Shown: positions 16,365 through 26,600 of the stretch, one piece after another | Layout of the letters: the number at the start of each line of letters is the position of its first letter | Position numbering within the stretch: the stretch's first letter is position 1 | Made by a program: the position numbers and the translations under genes | Assembly: GCA_964461135.1 (NCBI GenBank) | Contig: CAYWTB010000058.1 | Span: forward strand, 1 to 28,430 | DNA length: 28,430 bases | From: RQOF01 sp964461135 | GTDB taxonomy: Bacteria > Calditrichota > Calditrichia > RBG-13-44-9 | Direction: 5' to 3' | The notes under the pieces: generated by a model | Seen by the model: the letters and a program-made list of their open reading frames with translations, nothing else | Databases searched by the model: none | What the model was told of the DNA's origin: nothing

Positions 16365-17648
16365 CTAACCGGTGGGGGCAAAAATCCGTACCAGCCACAG
16401 ACTCAGGTCCGGAACATAAGTAATTATTATTAAGGCAATAAGCAGAATAATTAAAAAGGGTATGGCCGCAATATACAGTTTAACAATGGGTTGATTGAAC
16501 CGGAAGCTGGCGATAAAAAGGTTCATGCCTACCGGTGGCGTTGAGTAACCGATTCCCAGGTTTGCCAGAAAGATGATCCCCAGGTGAACCGGATCCACTC
16601 CGAAATTATTGGCTATGGGAATAATGAGGGGGACCACTACCATAATCGCAGAAAAAATATCCATCAGGAAACCAACGACGAGAAGAAAAATATTCAGGGT
16701 TACAAGAAACAAAACTTTGCTGGTAATAAACTGTTTCATGAAACCCAGTATTTTCATGGGAATCTCGGCATCCACCATATAATTGGCCAGGCCCAGGGCT
16801 GCCCCCAGAATCACCAGGATGCCCCCGACCAGCACCATGCTTTCACTCATCACTCTGGGCAGATCCTTTTTAATTTTTATATCACGGTAAACAAACACCT
16901 CCACTATCAGCACGTAGAAGGCAGTCACTGATGCCGCTTCGGTAATAGTAATGTAGCCTCCATAAATTCCAATGAGTATGATAAAAGGAAGCGGTATTTC
17001 CCAGGCAGCTTCCCTGAGGGACAACCAGGCGTTTTTCCAGCTAAAGGGCGTTACCGGTACTTTAATATCCCGCACGTAATAGATGCTGTAGGCAGACAAC
17101 AGGACAATCATGAGAATTCCCGGGATAATGCCGGCAATGAATAACTGATCGATACTGACACCGCTTATGAGACCATAAAGGATAATGGGAAGGCTGGGCG
17201 GAAACAGCAGGCCGAGATTTCCCGAAACGGTGAGCATACCCAGAGAAAATTTTTCAGGATATTTTTCCTTGAGAAGCACCGGATATAATAATCCACCCAG
17301 CGCAATGATGGTGACTCCTGAGGCACCGGTAAAGGCAGTAAAGACGGCGCAGGACACCAGTGTGACCACAGACAGCCCCCCCGGAATCCAGCCGAAGAAG
17401 GCTCGCGAAAAATTTACCAGCCTTTTGGGGGTATCACTTTCCGCCAGTAGGTATCCGGCAAACGTGAAGAGCGGGATAGCCGGAAGAATGGGCATGCTGG
17501 CCAGGCGGTAAAGCTCCACGATAACGGCTGTCCCACTGATTCCGGCTGAATAAAAAGCCAGCAATGCAACTGCACTTATAATGACAAACAGCGGTGTACC
17601 AAACAATGCAAGTGTTATTAACAGTAGTCCGACAACAATGGTAATCAT
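16365..17648 (-). CDS. dctM: TRAP transporter large membrane subunit DctM
   Basis: This 427-aa inner-membrane protein has about 12 hydrophobic segments and forms the ion-coupled transport channel of a tripartite TRAP importer. Typical features are IPLFTFAGYLLAESDTPKRL (57-76), FTAFTGASGVTIIALGGLLYP with its conserved GASG turn, the repeat-like LLFPPSLPIILYG, and the C-terminal NLGIGYSTPPVGMNLFIAS. The length matches family norms. The start overlaps the DctQ stop by 4 bp (ATGA), so translation is coupled. It is the last gene of the TatT-DctP-DctQ-DctM series on this strand. No terminator is evident in the 258-bp gap beyond it (16107-16364). Confidence 0.94.
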   Translation of the reverse strand: MITIVVGLLLITLALFGTPLFVIISAVALLAFYSAGISGTAVIVELYRLASMPILPAIPLFTFAGYLLAESDTPKRLVNFSRAFFGWIPGGLSVVTLVSCAVFTAFTGASGVTIIALGGLLYPVLLKEKYPEKFSLGMLTVSGNLGLLFPPSLPIILYGLISGVSIDQLFIAGIIPGILMIVLLSAYSIYYVRDIKVPVTPFSWKNAWLSLREAAWEIPLPFIILIGIYGGYITITEAASVTAFYVLIVEVFVYRDIKIKKDLPRVMSESMVLVGGILVILGAALGLANYMVDAEIPMKILGFMKQFITSKVLFLVTLNIFLLVVGFLMDIFSAIMVVVPLIIPIANNFGVDPVHLGIIFLANLGIGYSTPPVGMNLFIASFRFNQPIVKLYIAAIPFLIILLIALIIITYVPDLSLWLVRIFAPTG

Positions 17649-18157
17649 GCGTCTTTCATCTCTTTTGGCAATGGAGAAAACCAGTTGGCAATTTGTTCAA
17701 AAATTTTCAGAATAAACCGCACGGCAATCAAGCCAAAACCCGCAGGCAATATAATTCCTATTATCCAGGAGCGAACATTATTAAAAACAGTGGTCCCGGC
17801 TTCCTTTTCCATAATCATGAATTCGTAACTGGCTTTGGCCAGGATAATACAGATAACCAGCGAAATTAAATCCACAATTATCTTCACCGGAGGAATGAAT
17901 TTTTTCGGGATAATCCGGTTAAAGATATCTATATTAATATGTTTTTCCTGGCGGGTTGCCAGGGAAGCGCCAACGAAGCCCACCCACAGAACCAGGTGAC
18001 GCAGAAAAATATCTCCCCATAATAGCCCTGTATCAAAGAAATTGCGCAAAACAACCTGCAGAAAAGAAAGAATAACCATTATTCCCAGGATTAAAATAAT
18101 CAGGACATTTTCCAGCAGAGAAAGGCTGACATCAATTTTTAAAATAGTTTTTCTCAT
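17645..18157 (-). CDS. dctQ: TRAP transporter small membrane subunit DctQ
   Basis: This 170-aa protein has four predicted membrane helices (about 17-36, 50-66, 90-110, 130-152), the normal DctQ architecture. The loop LATRQEKHINIDI between helices 2 and 3 is the best conserved part of the family (xRxxxHIxVD-like). It partners DctM in the membrane. No ribosome binding site is obvious before the ATG. The 287-bp gap (18158-18444) to the dctP stop is long for an operon and may contain a separate promoter or a processing site; no gene is seen there. Confidence 0.9.
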   Translation of the reverse strand: MRKTILKIDVSLSLLENVLIILILGIMVILSFLQVVLRNFFDTGLLWGDIFLRHLVLWVGFVGASLATRQEKHINIDIFNRIIPKKFIPPVKIIVDLISLVICIILAKASYEFMIMEKEAGTTVFNNVRSWIIGIILPAGFGLIAVRFILKIFEQIANWFSPLPKEMKDA

Positions 18158-18444
18158 AATCGTCAGGATTGGCTTAACCGGAATTAATAATATACTGAAA
18201 AAAGAAACCTCTGGTAGCTTATATCTTTCAAAATCATGGTGTTCATGTATAAGTTATGGAGTTAATCCATTTCAATACGTATGACTATCCATTACAGGTA
18301 AATACTTTTTAAAATAAAACGTTTTATAGGTCTTTTAGTGTGGACTCTCCACAGAGATTCGGAAGAAGCGGATCAGAAAAATGAATTTTCTCCGGTTGAT
18401 GAAATCGTGAAAATATTTTAGAGCTTTTCAGCACTTTCATCTGT

Positions 18445-19455
18445 TCATTTAGTCTGTCCGGCTTCCTTCACACGCAGTTCCGCCAGGGAATTTTCAACTT
18501 TATCCAGTAATTCCCGGCTGTACAGTTTTCCAACCAGCTTCTCCCGTGCTTCTTCCCCTGCTTTACGAAATGCTTCTAGGTTCTTTTCAGGCAACTTTAC
18601 CATCTCAATACCATTTTTTTTCATAAGTTCAATAGATTCCTGATTATCCTGCCGGCTCAGTTGAACCAGTTTCTGCATGTATTCACGGCCCTTTTCACGA
18701 AGAATCTGCTGATAGTTTTCCGGTATTTTATCGAACATTTTTTCGGATACCAGCACCGCTCCGGCCGCGTCAGCCAGCGGCACATCCATCATGAATTTAA
18801 CACGCGTATACCATTGCAGGGTGACACAGGCCAGCGGAGAGGTATACACCGCCTCAATGAGACTTGTCTGCAGTGAGGTTAACACATCGGTTATGGAGAG
18901 CGGAATGGGAGTGACGCCCAGAGCTTTAAAGGTGGCTTCAGCAACGGGATCGCCTTCCCACATCCACATTTTGATACCTTTCAAATCCTGCAGGGATGTT
19001 ATAGGTTTGTTTCCGAAGACATACACAAATCCCACTTCAGTCCATCCCAGCAGCACAAAGCCCTCCTCCTCAAATTTGCGGGAAAATTCATCATAAAACT
19101 GATTGGTGACATAATCAACTTCCTGGTAATTTTGGAAAAGAAAAGGAGAATCCATTATGCGTGCTTCGGGAAGAATTTCCCCCAGACCCACACCGGTAAA
19201 TCCTCCACTCTGCAGCTGGCCCAGGCGGATCTTACGCAGCACGTCCTTCTCGTCACCCTGAATGCCACCGGGATATATTTTGAATTTTACATTACCGTCG
19301 GTAAGTTTCAAAACCTCGGCATTAAATTCATCCATTACCTTCATCCAGGTGGACCCATCCGGAGCGAGTGTAGCAAATTTTATGGTATATTTCTGACTCC
19401 ATGCACCGGTGGAAAATAGAATCAGGGTTACCAGAATCAAGAGAACTTTTTTCAC
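18445..19455 (-). CDS. dctP: TRAP transporter solute-binding protein DctP, atypical ligand site
   Basis: This 336-aa periplasmic binding protein has a signal peptide (about 1-20, ending in GAWSQ) and the DctP fold: IKFATLAPDGSTW at the start of the mature protein, YPGGIQGDEKDVLRKIRLGQ, and SLQDLKGIKMWMWEGDPVA. In most family members the segment after LKG reads K-x-R-V, where the arginine holds the ligand carboxylate; here it is K-M-W-M, with W164 in its place, and the usual GQENPL reads AVYTSPL. The ligand is thus probably not a simple carboxylate. The start is a GTG with AAAGGAG six bases before it; an in-frame GTG six codons upstream is less likely. It lies 93 bp from the tatT gene. Confidence 0.92.
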   Translation of the reverse strand: MKKVLLILVTLILFSTGAWSQKYTIKFATLAPDGSTWMKVMDEFNAEVLKLTDGNVKFKIYPGGIQGDEKDVLRKIRLGQLQSGGFTGVGLGEILPEARIMDSPFLFQNYQEVDYVTNQFYDEFSRKFEEEGFVLLGWTEVGFVYVFGNKPITSLQDLKGIKMWMWEGDPVAEATFKALGVTPIPLSITDVLTSLQTSLIEAVYTSPLACVTLQWYTRVKFMMDVPLADAAGAVLVSEKMFDKIPENYQQILREKGREYMQKLVQLSRQDNQESIELMKKNGIEMVKLPEKNLEAFRKAGEEAREKLVGKLYSRELLDKVENSLAELRVKEAGQTK

Positions 19456-19461
19456 AACAAT

Positions 19462-19468
19462 CTCCTTT
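19462..19468 (-). promoter_or_regulatory. ribosome binding site fixing the dctP GTG start
   Basis: On the minus strand AAAGGAG is followed by ATTGTT and GTG (19453-19455). The upstream in-frame GTG at 19473 has no such signal. Confidence 0.7.
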
Positions 19469-19548
19469 TTCACTTCTTTGCACCAATTTTCATTATCTTA
19501 TGCCGGAACTGTGCGAAAGATCCTTGATGGCAGTTTCCGGGCAGCAAA

Positions 19549-20412
19549 TCAAAACAGCTCTTCCTTCTTGATAATCAGTTTCTGGGCCTTATCTTTGGCA
19601 ATGGCTGTAATCAGCCGGTTTTCAGGCAGAATATCGGGAGAGGCCTGAAGAACAATTTTGAGATATTTATCAAACAGAGCTTCATCCAGCGTGGGTTGCG
19701 CATAATAACGTGCCAGGTAGACATAGGCCAGCATAAATTTGTTGTCGCTGATGGCCAGGCAGCGTTCAAACTGCTCCCGCGCCTTTTCCGGATCGCCTCC
19801 CAGCATGCGGGGAAGGGATCCGTAAATGCTGCCGAAGAACAGGTAAGCAGCGCCGTAGAAAAACGTTTCGTCCAGTTCCAGAACCCGGCTCATTATGGCC
19901 TTGACCTTGCCCAGATCAAAAATAGCCTGGGGATCATCTTTACTCAGATTAATCCATCCTCCCCAGGCGAAACCGGTCCAGAACAGGGCAGGAGTATCTT
20001 TGTAGGTGAGCTTTTGAAGCCGGGCAATAAATTCATCCTCTTTCAGAGGTATGCTGTCTTTAAATGCCTCGGTAAGGCGGAGGCGATCCAATCCGTAATC
20101 TCTGGCCCGCAGGTAAAACATTTTGGCCCTGCCGACACTGACATCTTCAATAAACCCCAGGCTGTAGCTGGCATAGCCCTGGGTCAGTAAAACTAATAAA
20201 TCCTTATTAGACGGATCCGCCAGGTGAATTCCTTCCAGCAGCTTGAGATTGGAACCGGTAGCCTGCTCGGCCAGCTGCAGGTCAGTCTCATCATATAACG
20301 CTTCAATACTATAACTAAAAATTCCCGAGGCGGAACGGATGGCCAGTTTCTGAAGACTGCAACCATGAAAAATCATCAGCACTGAGAAAACAGCAATCCA
20401 GTAACCTCGCAT
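19549..20412 (-). CDS. tatT: TatT-like TRAP-associated TPR lipoprotein
   Basis: This 287-aa protein from the chosen ATG has a short signal sequence with a cysteine at residue 18 (IFHGC), consistent with a lipoprotein although the lipobox is imperfect. The rest is all-helical, with the family's conserved stretches LLTQGYASYSLGFIED, the segment TPALFWTGFAWGGWINLSKD and YGSLPRMLGGDPEKAREQFE. This is the TatT component, first described as Tp0956 of Treponema pallidum, which forms a trimer that docks the binding protein. Its place directly before dctP fits. The frame could extend 39 codons upstream, but AGGGGG five bases before the ATG at 20412 and the signal peptide fix the start. Confidence 0.88.
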   Translation of the reverse strand: MRGYWIAVFSVLMIFHGCSLQKLAIRSASGIFSYSIEALYDETDLQLAEQATGSNLKLLEGIHLADPSNKDLLVLLTQGYASYSLGFIEDVSVGRAKMFYLRARDYGLDRLRLTEAFKDSIPLKEDEFIARLQKLTYKDTPALFWTGFAWGGWINLSKDDPQAIFDLGKVKAIMSRVLELDETFFYGAAYLFFGSIYGSLPRMLGGDPEKAREQFERCLAISDNKFMLAYVYLARYYAQPTLDEALFDKYLKIVLQASPDILPENRLITAIAKDKAQKLIIKKEELF

Positions 20413-20417
20413 AGTTG

Positions 20418-20423
20418 CCCCCT
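20418..20423 (-). promoter_or_regulatory. ribosome binding site fixing the tatT start
   Basis: On the minus strand AGGGGG is followed by CAACT and ATG (20410-20412). This places the signal peptide at the N-terminus. Confidence 0.65.
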
Positions 20424-20581
20424 GAAATTTTAAAAATATGGGGATTATCTGATGGTGAAGCAAGCCGGATTTGAAAATTAGAATTTCACACAGAAAGAGT
20501 TGGCATTCTGTCGGAATTGAAACTTGCAAATTTTATTAAAAAAAATTAATTTCAGGCAAAAATTGAGTATAAAATCACCAT

Positions 20582-20610
20582 AAAAAAACCCCGGCATCGC
20601 TGCCGGGGTT
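20582..20610 (-). terminator. intrinsic terminator of the S8 protease gene
   Basis: The stem AACCCCGGCA / TGCCGGGGTT with a 4-nt loop is perfect over 10 bp. Read on the minus strand it is followed by a run of T and begins about 22 bp after the protease stop codon. Confidence 0.9.
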
Positions 20611-20631
20611 CATTGGTTTCAGGAAACCTGT

Positions 20632-23600
20632 TTATTTCAAAAGCATCAATTTCATAGTCTTCCTGAAATCGGCTGCTTCGAAACGGTAGATATAAATACC
20701 ACTGGCAACCTGGTTTCCCATATCATTCCGCCCGTTCCACACCACCGTGTAACGGCCGGGATCCATCCGCCCGTTGACCAGGGTCCGTACCTTCTGGCCC
20801 AGTATGTTATAAATCACCAGCTTCACATCGCTACTGCGCGGAATCTGGTATTTGATATTGGTCTCCGGATTGAACGGGTTCGGATAGTTCTGGAAGATAT
20901 CAAAGGTAGTTGGCACTTCCTCCAGATCAGTGATGCCCACCAGCATGGTGCTCAAAGAAATCTGCACCACCACCGCCGGCAGGGCCGGATCATTTGAGCG
21001 AATCTCAATGTTCGCCACATAGACCGTATCCATGGTCAGGGCATATATCCGCAAATGTAGGCTGTCCATAGCGCCGGCGGCAACCGTACCCTGGTGGCTG
21101 TCCATCATCTTGATCCACTGATCGCCCGCCGATCCCTTGAGCAGGAACGGGAAGCCCTGCTGGGTCTGAGTGCCGTCATCCAGCACCGGCCCCCACACAG
21201 CCAGATAATACTGAAGGGCATTTCCTGTGGTGGTCTGACCGTTGATGCTGATGGGCGGTGCCCAGGGACCCGAGGCCAGTGTTCCGTCGGTCATCCATTC
21301 TATCCAGTAGGTGCCCGGCATCAGGAATATATCGGCACTGGCCGTGTTACGCATCACCGGACGATCCGTCGCCACACCAGAAGCGGTATCCAGCACCCGG
21401 TACACACCGGCCCACTGGCTGCGAACCATTTTATTAGTGGTCAGGTCTCCGTAAATGATGCTGCTGGCCGCATTATCCGGGGATCCGTCCCAGATCCGGT
21501 AGTATACGCCGGTCATGGTGGAGGTTGTGGTCGAACCGGTCTGGTAGGCATAGAACACCAGTGAATCAATCTGCCAGCCGCCGCCGGTTACCGTGAAATC
21601 ATCGGCAATGGAGATTCCCGAAGCATACTGGTGGCCGATTCCCCACACGGACAGGCCCAGGTTGGTCTGAACCACACTCTCATCGGCACCACCCACCCCC
21701 GTACCGGGGCTGTTGATGTACGGCCCGTTATCATAGAGAAGATTCTGCTCTATAAAGTTCACCGGATAATAACCCGGCAGCAGGGTTACCCGCGGGGTGC
21801 CGCCCAGATCGGTCGCCACATCCGCCGCTGCGACAGGATTACCCGACGGAACAGAGGGCGGTACAGAAGGCGGATTGGGGGTCTTGCCCGAGGCCGACTC
21901 AAAACTGATCATCTCGGCTGTCCATTCCAGCATGGAACCGCCCAGGTTGCTGATCTCAATATAAACATCCAGGGAGTCGCCCTGATGATGCATCTGCATC
22001 TGCATGGAGGAGGGATTCACTGAGATGATGGGAGCTTCCACCGCCACACCGGTCACCATCGTGCTATCCAAAGGTGTATCGGGATCATTGCTCTGCACAA
22101 TCAAATATCCATCGAAGCTACCCACCACCAGCGGGTTAAAGCTGACCTTTACCGCAAAGCTGTCGGCGGGCGGGGCCACCACAAAGTTGGTGGTATCCAC
22201 GGTGAACAGCGTGTTGGTACTGGTTATATCAAGGACATACAGGGTGTCCGTACCCACATTCTTCACCCACAACGTCTGGGAATCTTCCCCACCGGTGAAG
22301 GTGGTGTCCATCTCCAGGGGATCAGGAGCCGTGGCAATCATCGGTTTGCCGATAACCACCATATGAGCATAGGCATTCACCAGTGGATTTGCCGGATCAT
22401 TGCTCTCGATAATGATGGCGGCATTATAATTTCCGCCAAGCAAACCAGTGGAGTTGGCCTTCACCTGTACATCCACGCTTCCACCTGCCGGAACCGTCCC
22501 CGACGCGGGATTTTGACTCAGCCAGTCTGCTCCTTTGGAGAAGCGAATGGCCATATCATCATGGATGTACGCTGCTTCGAATACCACCTGCAATCCGTCT
22601 GTGCCATCGGCGTTTTCAATACCGATGGTATGACTCAGATTATTGGTACCGGTACCGAAATTCATGGTGGCATACTGTAATTCAATAACATCGGAATTCT
22701 GATAGAACACATACTGGAAATTCAGGTCACCACCGGTTTGGCCATAGCGGTTCCAGTTATGGAGCTGTATGATGAATTTATTCCCTACCTGCTGGTAATA
22801 GATATTGCTGCTGATGTTATTACCATTCAGGTCATCCCACAAGCCGGCGACAATATCATTAGGAAGGGCGGTACCGGGAATCTGGGCATTGGTGAGATAA
22901 TTACTGGAATAACTGCTGCTGAAACCGACCCAGCCATTGGTACTGATGGTGATGCTGCTATATTCCACTCCATAGAATTTAATATTAAATGGGAGAGAAA
23001 GATTGGCAATAAGACCATCATCCATGGTACCGGTGGTCAAAACTCCCACCGTCCCGGTTGAAGAAATGTCCGTATAATTGGGAACAGGGCCTCCCGGTTC
23101 ATCGCTATCGATCCATTTGTAGCCGTACAGGTCCGGTCCGCCGGATCCCTCGGTCTGAGGAGTACCCCTTCGCCAGTCATTCATCCCTTTAGGAATATCC
23201 ACATTAAATTCTTCCCTCAGATAGGAGCGGTCAACTTCCACTTTTTCGCTGAAGAGTGAAAAAATCTCTTCATCGCGCAAGGTGAAGTTTAACGGCCCGT
23301 TACCAGAGTTGCTGATGGTCATCGTCAGGGAATCGGCCTGGTTGGGATCCAGCGTGAACTGCAAGGTATCCGGAGTAAATCCCACCACCGGCGCTTCTTC
23401 GGCAACTCCCATGACATAGGTACTGTCCACCGGGGAATCCGGAGCATCACTGGCCACAAGCAGCCAGCCATCAAAGGCACCAGCAGCCAGGGGGCTAAAG
23501 GTTACCGTCACGGTAAGAGAGGTAAGGGGAGAAAGCGAAAAAGCAGTTGTATCCAGCGAGAAGGCCGCGTTTGTGGCGGTAATATCGGAAACATTTAAGG

Positions 23601-26600
23601 TAAACGTGCCGGTATTAGCAACTTCAAGGGTAAGATCCTGCGTCGCACCCACCAGGAGGGTATCGAATACCAGGGTGTCCGGTGTAACATTTATATCTGG
23701 GATTCCGGAGACAGTCAAGCGGACTGTCATGCTGGTATCCGGAGTTATGGGATCATTGCTCTCAATAACTACAGACGCATAATGATCTCCGCCCAGCAGA
23801 CCGCTGGAGTTGGCAATCACCTGCACATCCTGGCTTCCTCCGGCAGGAACAATCCCGGAGACGGGATTCTCACTCAGCCAGCCGGCTTCTTTGGAAAAGC
23901 GGATGGCCATGTTATCATGAATATAGGCAGCATCGAATACCACCTGCAATCCGTCGGTACCGTCAGCGTTTTCAATGCCGATGGTATGGCTGGTGGAATT
24001 GGTACCAGTGCCGAAATTCATTGTGGAATACTGCAACTCCACCACATCAGAGTTCATGTAAAAGATATACTCGAAATTCAGATCGCCGCCGGTATGACCG
24101 TAACGGTTCCAGTTCTTAAACTGAATGACGAATTTATTTCCCACCTGCTGATAGTAGACCGCACTGCTGGGATTATCGCCATTCAGGTCATCCCACAGGG
24201 CTGCCACAATATTATTGGGCAGAGCCGTGTCGGGAATCTGGGCATTGGTCAGATAGCTGATGGTGTAGTCGGTATTAAATCCCACCCAACCGTTGCTGAT
24301 AATAGTTATCGTGTTATATTCCACTCCGTAGAATTTCACCGGGAAGGGTAAGACCACCCCATCTATTCGTCCGTCATCGGAGGTTCCATAAGTCCAAACT
24401 CCCACCGTCCCGGTTGAAGAAATGTCCATATAGTTAGGAACAGGGCCACCCGGCTCATCACTGTCGAACCATTTATAGCCGTACAGGTCCGGTCCGCCGG
24501 AGCCCTCGGTCTGCGGGGTGCCCCTTCTCCAGTCATCAGTTCCCTTGGGAATCTCCACATTAAATTCTTCTTTTAGATATGAGCGGTCAATCTGTCTCCC
24601 CTCGGCATAAAGGGATTGAATTTCCTCATCACGCAGGCTGAAATTCAGGGGTCCTGTACCTGAGTTGCTGATGGTCAGTCCCAGAGAATCGGCCTGATTG
24701 GGATCCAGGGAGAAATGGAGCGAATCCGGCGTAAAGCCCACCACCGGTGGTTCGTTCAATTGCAGATTAACCACAACCGTATCGGCAGTATTGGTGGTAT
24801 CATCAGCCGCCACAATGAGATTGGTGGTGTAATTTCCGGCAGAAAGGCCGGCTGTACTCAATTCCACCGCAATATCCGCGAAGGAATTGGAAGGTACTAT
24901 TCCCGAAGTCGGACTCACATTCAACCAGGAAACGACCGGATCCTGAGTTACGCTAAAATTCAGGATACTTGGCATTTGTGTAGTGTTTTCGATGGTAAAC
25001 GTCAGAACATCGGTTGCCCCGATCAGGAGAGTATCATTCAATACCAGTGGTGATACTGACAGGGTTGGATTGGCATCGGGAATACCGAAGAAAACATTAT
25101 CAATCAGCCAGGTATCGAAGACGTAGGTGATGTCGATCGTGGCCATGTTTCTGAAGCGGAACTGGAAGCTCGGGAAAAAGAAGGTGGCACCTGTTCCCGG
25201 ATTTTCTGCATCCACCGATATGACCACATTTTCAAACGGTTTTACCGGCTCGCCCGGCCAGCTGCGCACCTTAATCCAGGTATTCTGATCATTCAGAAAC
25301 TCCACAATTAGGCTGTCTGTGGATTCTGGTTGATCTCCATTGCCTTCGGGCTGGTACCAGAAAGAAAGTACCATTCCCTGACCCGCAGCGCTGCTCAAAT
25401 CCAGCGGCAATAGAGTAACAATATCACCCTCTTCGGGCGTGACGTGGGGATACCCATCCAGGTTTAACACATAGGGAGGAGAAGGAGGATTAACTCCCAG
25501 GTCATTAACTTCGGCATTATCGTTTAGCCAATAGGCGGCATTAGGTGCTCCTGCCACCGGGAAATCATCAAAGAATGGCAGTGAAAGAGGGGAGTAGGCA
25601 ATATTACTGGCTACACTCTCATTAACAGGTGTTTCATTATCAAAGGCAGTGACATAATACTGATGGGTTCCCGCAGAGGGGGTAAAGGTTTCGGAATCCA
25701 CAGAACCGGTGTCACTGGAGGTACGGTTATAAGTAGCTGCCAGAGTTCCATCTTCGTACAGATTAATTCCGGCAAAGTCATCCATGGGTGTGCCATCCAG
25801 GTTCCGGGAGGGATTTGTCCAGTTCATCTGCAGGTCACTTCCGGCTTCCGTCACATAAAACGTGTGGGGCGCATTCGGTACCGGTGAACCTCCGGCAGTC
25901 CAGGATGTCTCCACTTCGGAACTGGTGCTGTCATTGGCAGTCACTTTGGAATAAATTTTATAAGTATAGAACTGGCCATCGGTCAAACCGTTATCCATAT
26001 AGTTTTCCGTTCCACCGTTAACCGAAGTGAGATAAAAACCATCCTTCTCGATTTCAATGGTAAAATCCACCGCAAGCAGGGTGTCACCATTTTCGTAGTT
26101 GGTGGGATCGGTCCATGCCAGCGCCATGGATGTAGGTGTAGTATAATCGCTGTATGCAGTAAAATTTCGCGGTGATTTAGGATCCAGAGGGTCAGCGAGG
26201 GCCAGATGGGCAGCATAAACATCAATAATACCCATTCCATAGTCATTATCCTCACCCACCGGGCCAAGATCACGGGCTGTCTGATAAAGGGCCATTTTCA
26301 GTTCATGTCCGGTCTTGGAGGGATGAGCTTCTTTCAGCAGGGCAATGGCTCCTACCACATGCGGACAGGCCATGGACGTCCCATCATAAAAAGCATAATT
26401 GCCCCCGATTATGGAGGAACGGACACCTACTCCGGGTGCAGAAGCTTCCGGTTTGATATCTAGGGAAGGGACTCCGGTCTGACAAGATGTCACCACCGGT
26501 CCACGGCTGCTGAAACTGGCGATGGGATAGCCGGCGGTATTAGCATCCACTGCACCGGTTGCCCAGAAGGAGACTTCATCAATATTGACGTTCTTGGGAG

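Noticed and set aside
21094..22366. Further plus-strand open frames of 120-156 codons opposite the S8 gene
   Set aside because: They have no recognisable domains and low-complexity composition, and lie fully antisense to a gene with intact motifs.
23782..24351. 189-codon plus-strand open frame inside the S8 gene
   Set aside because: It is antisense to the well-supported protease frame, has no ribosome binding site, and a similar frame recurs at the equivalent place of the other repeat unit (22363-23061), as expected from codon-use shadowing.
22035..24750. Repeats considered as a CRISPR or phage-type array
   Set aside because: There are only two units of 1356 bp, in frame within a protein; this is a domain duplication.
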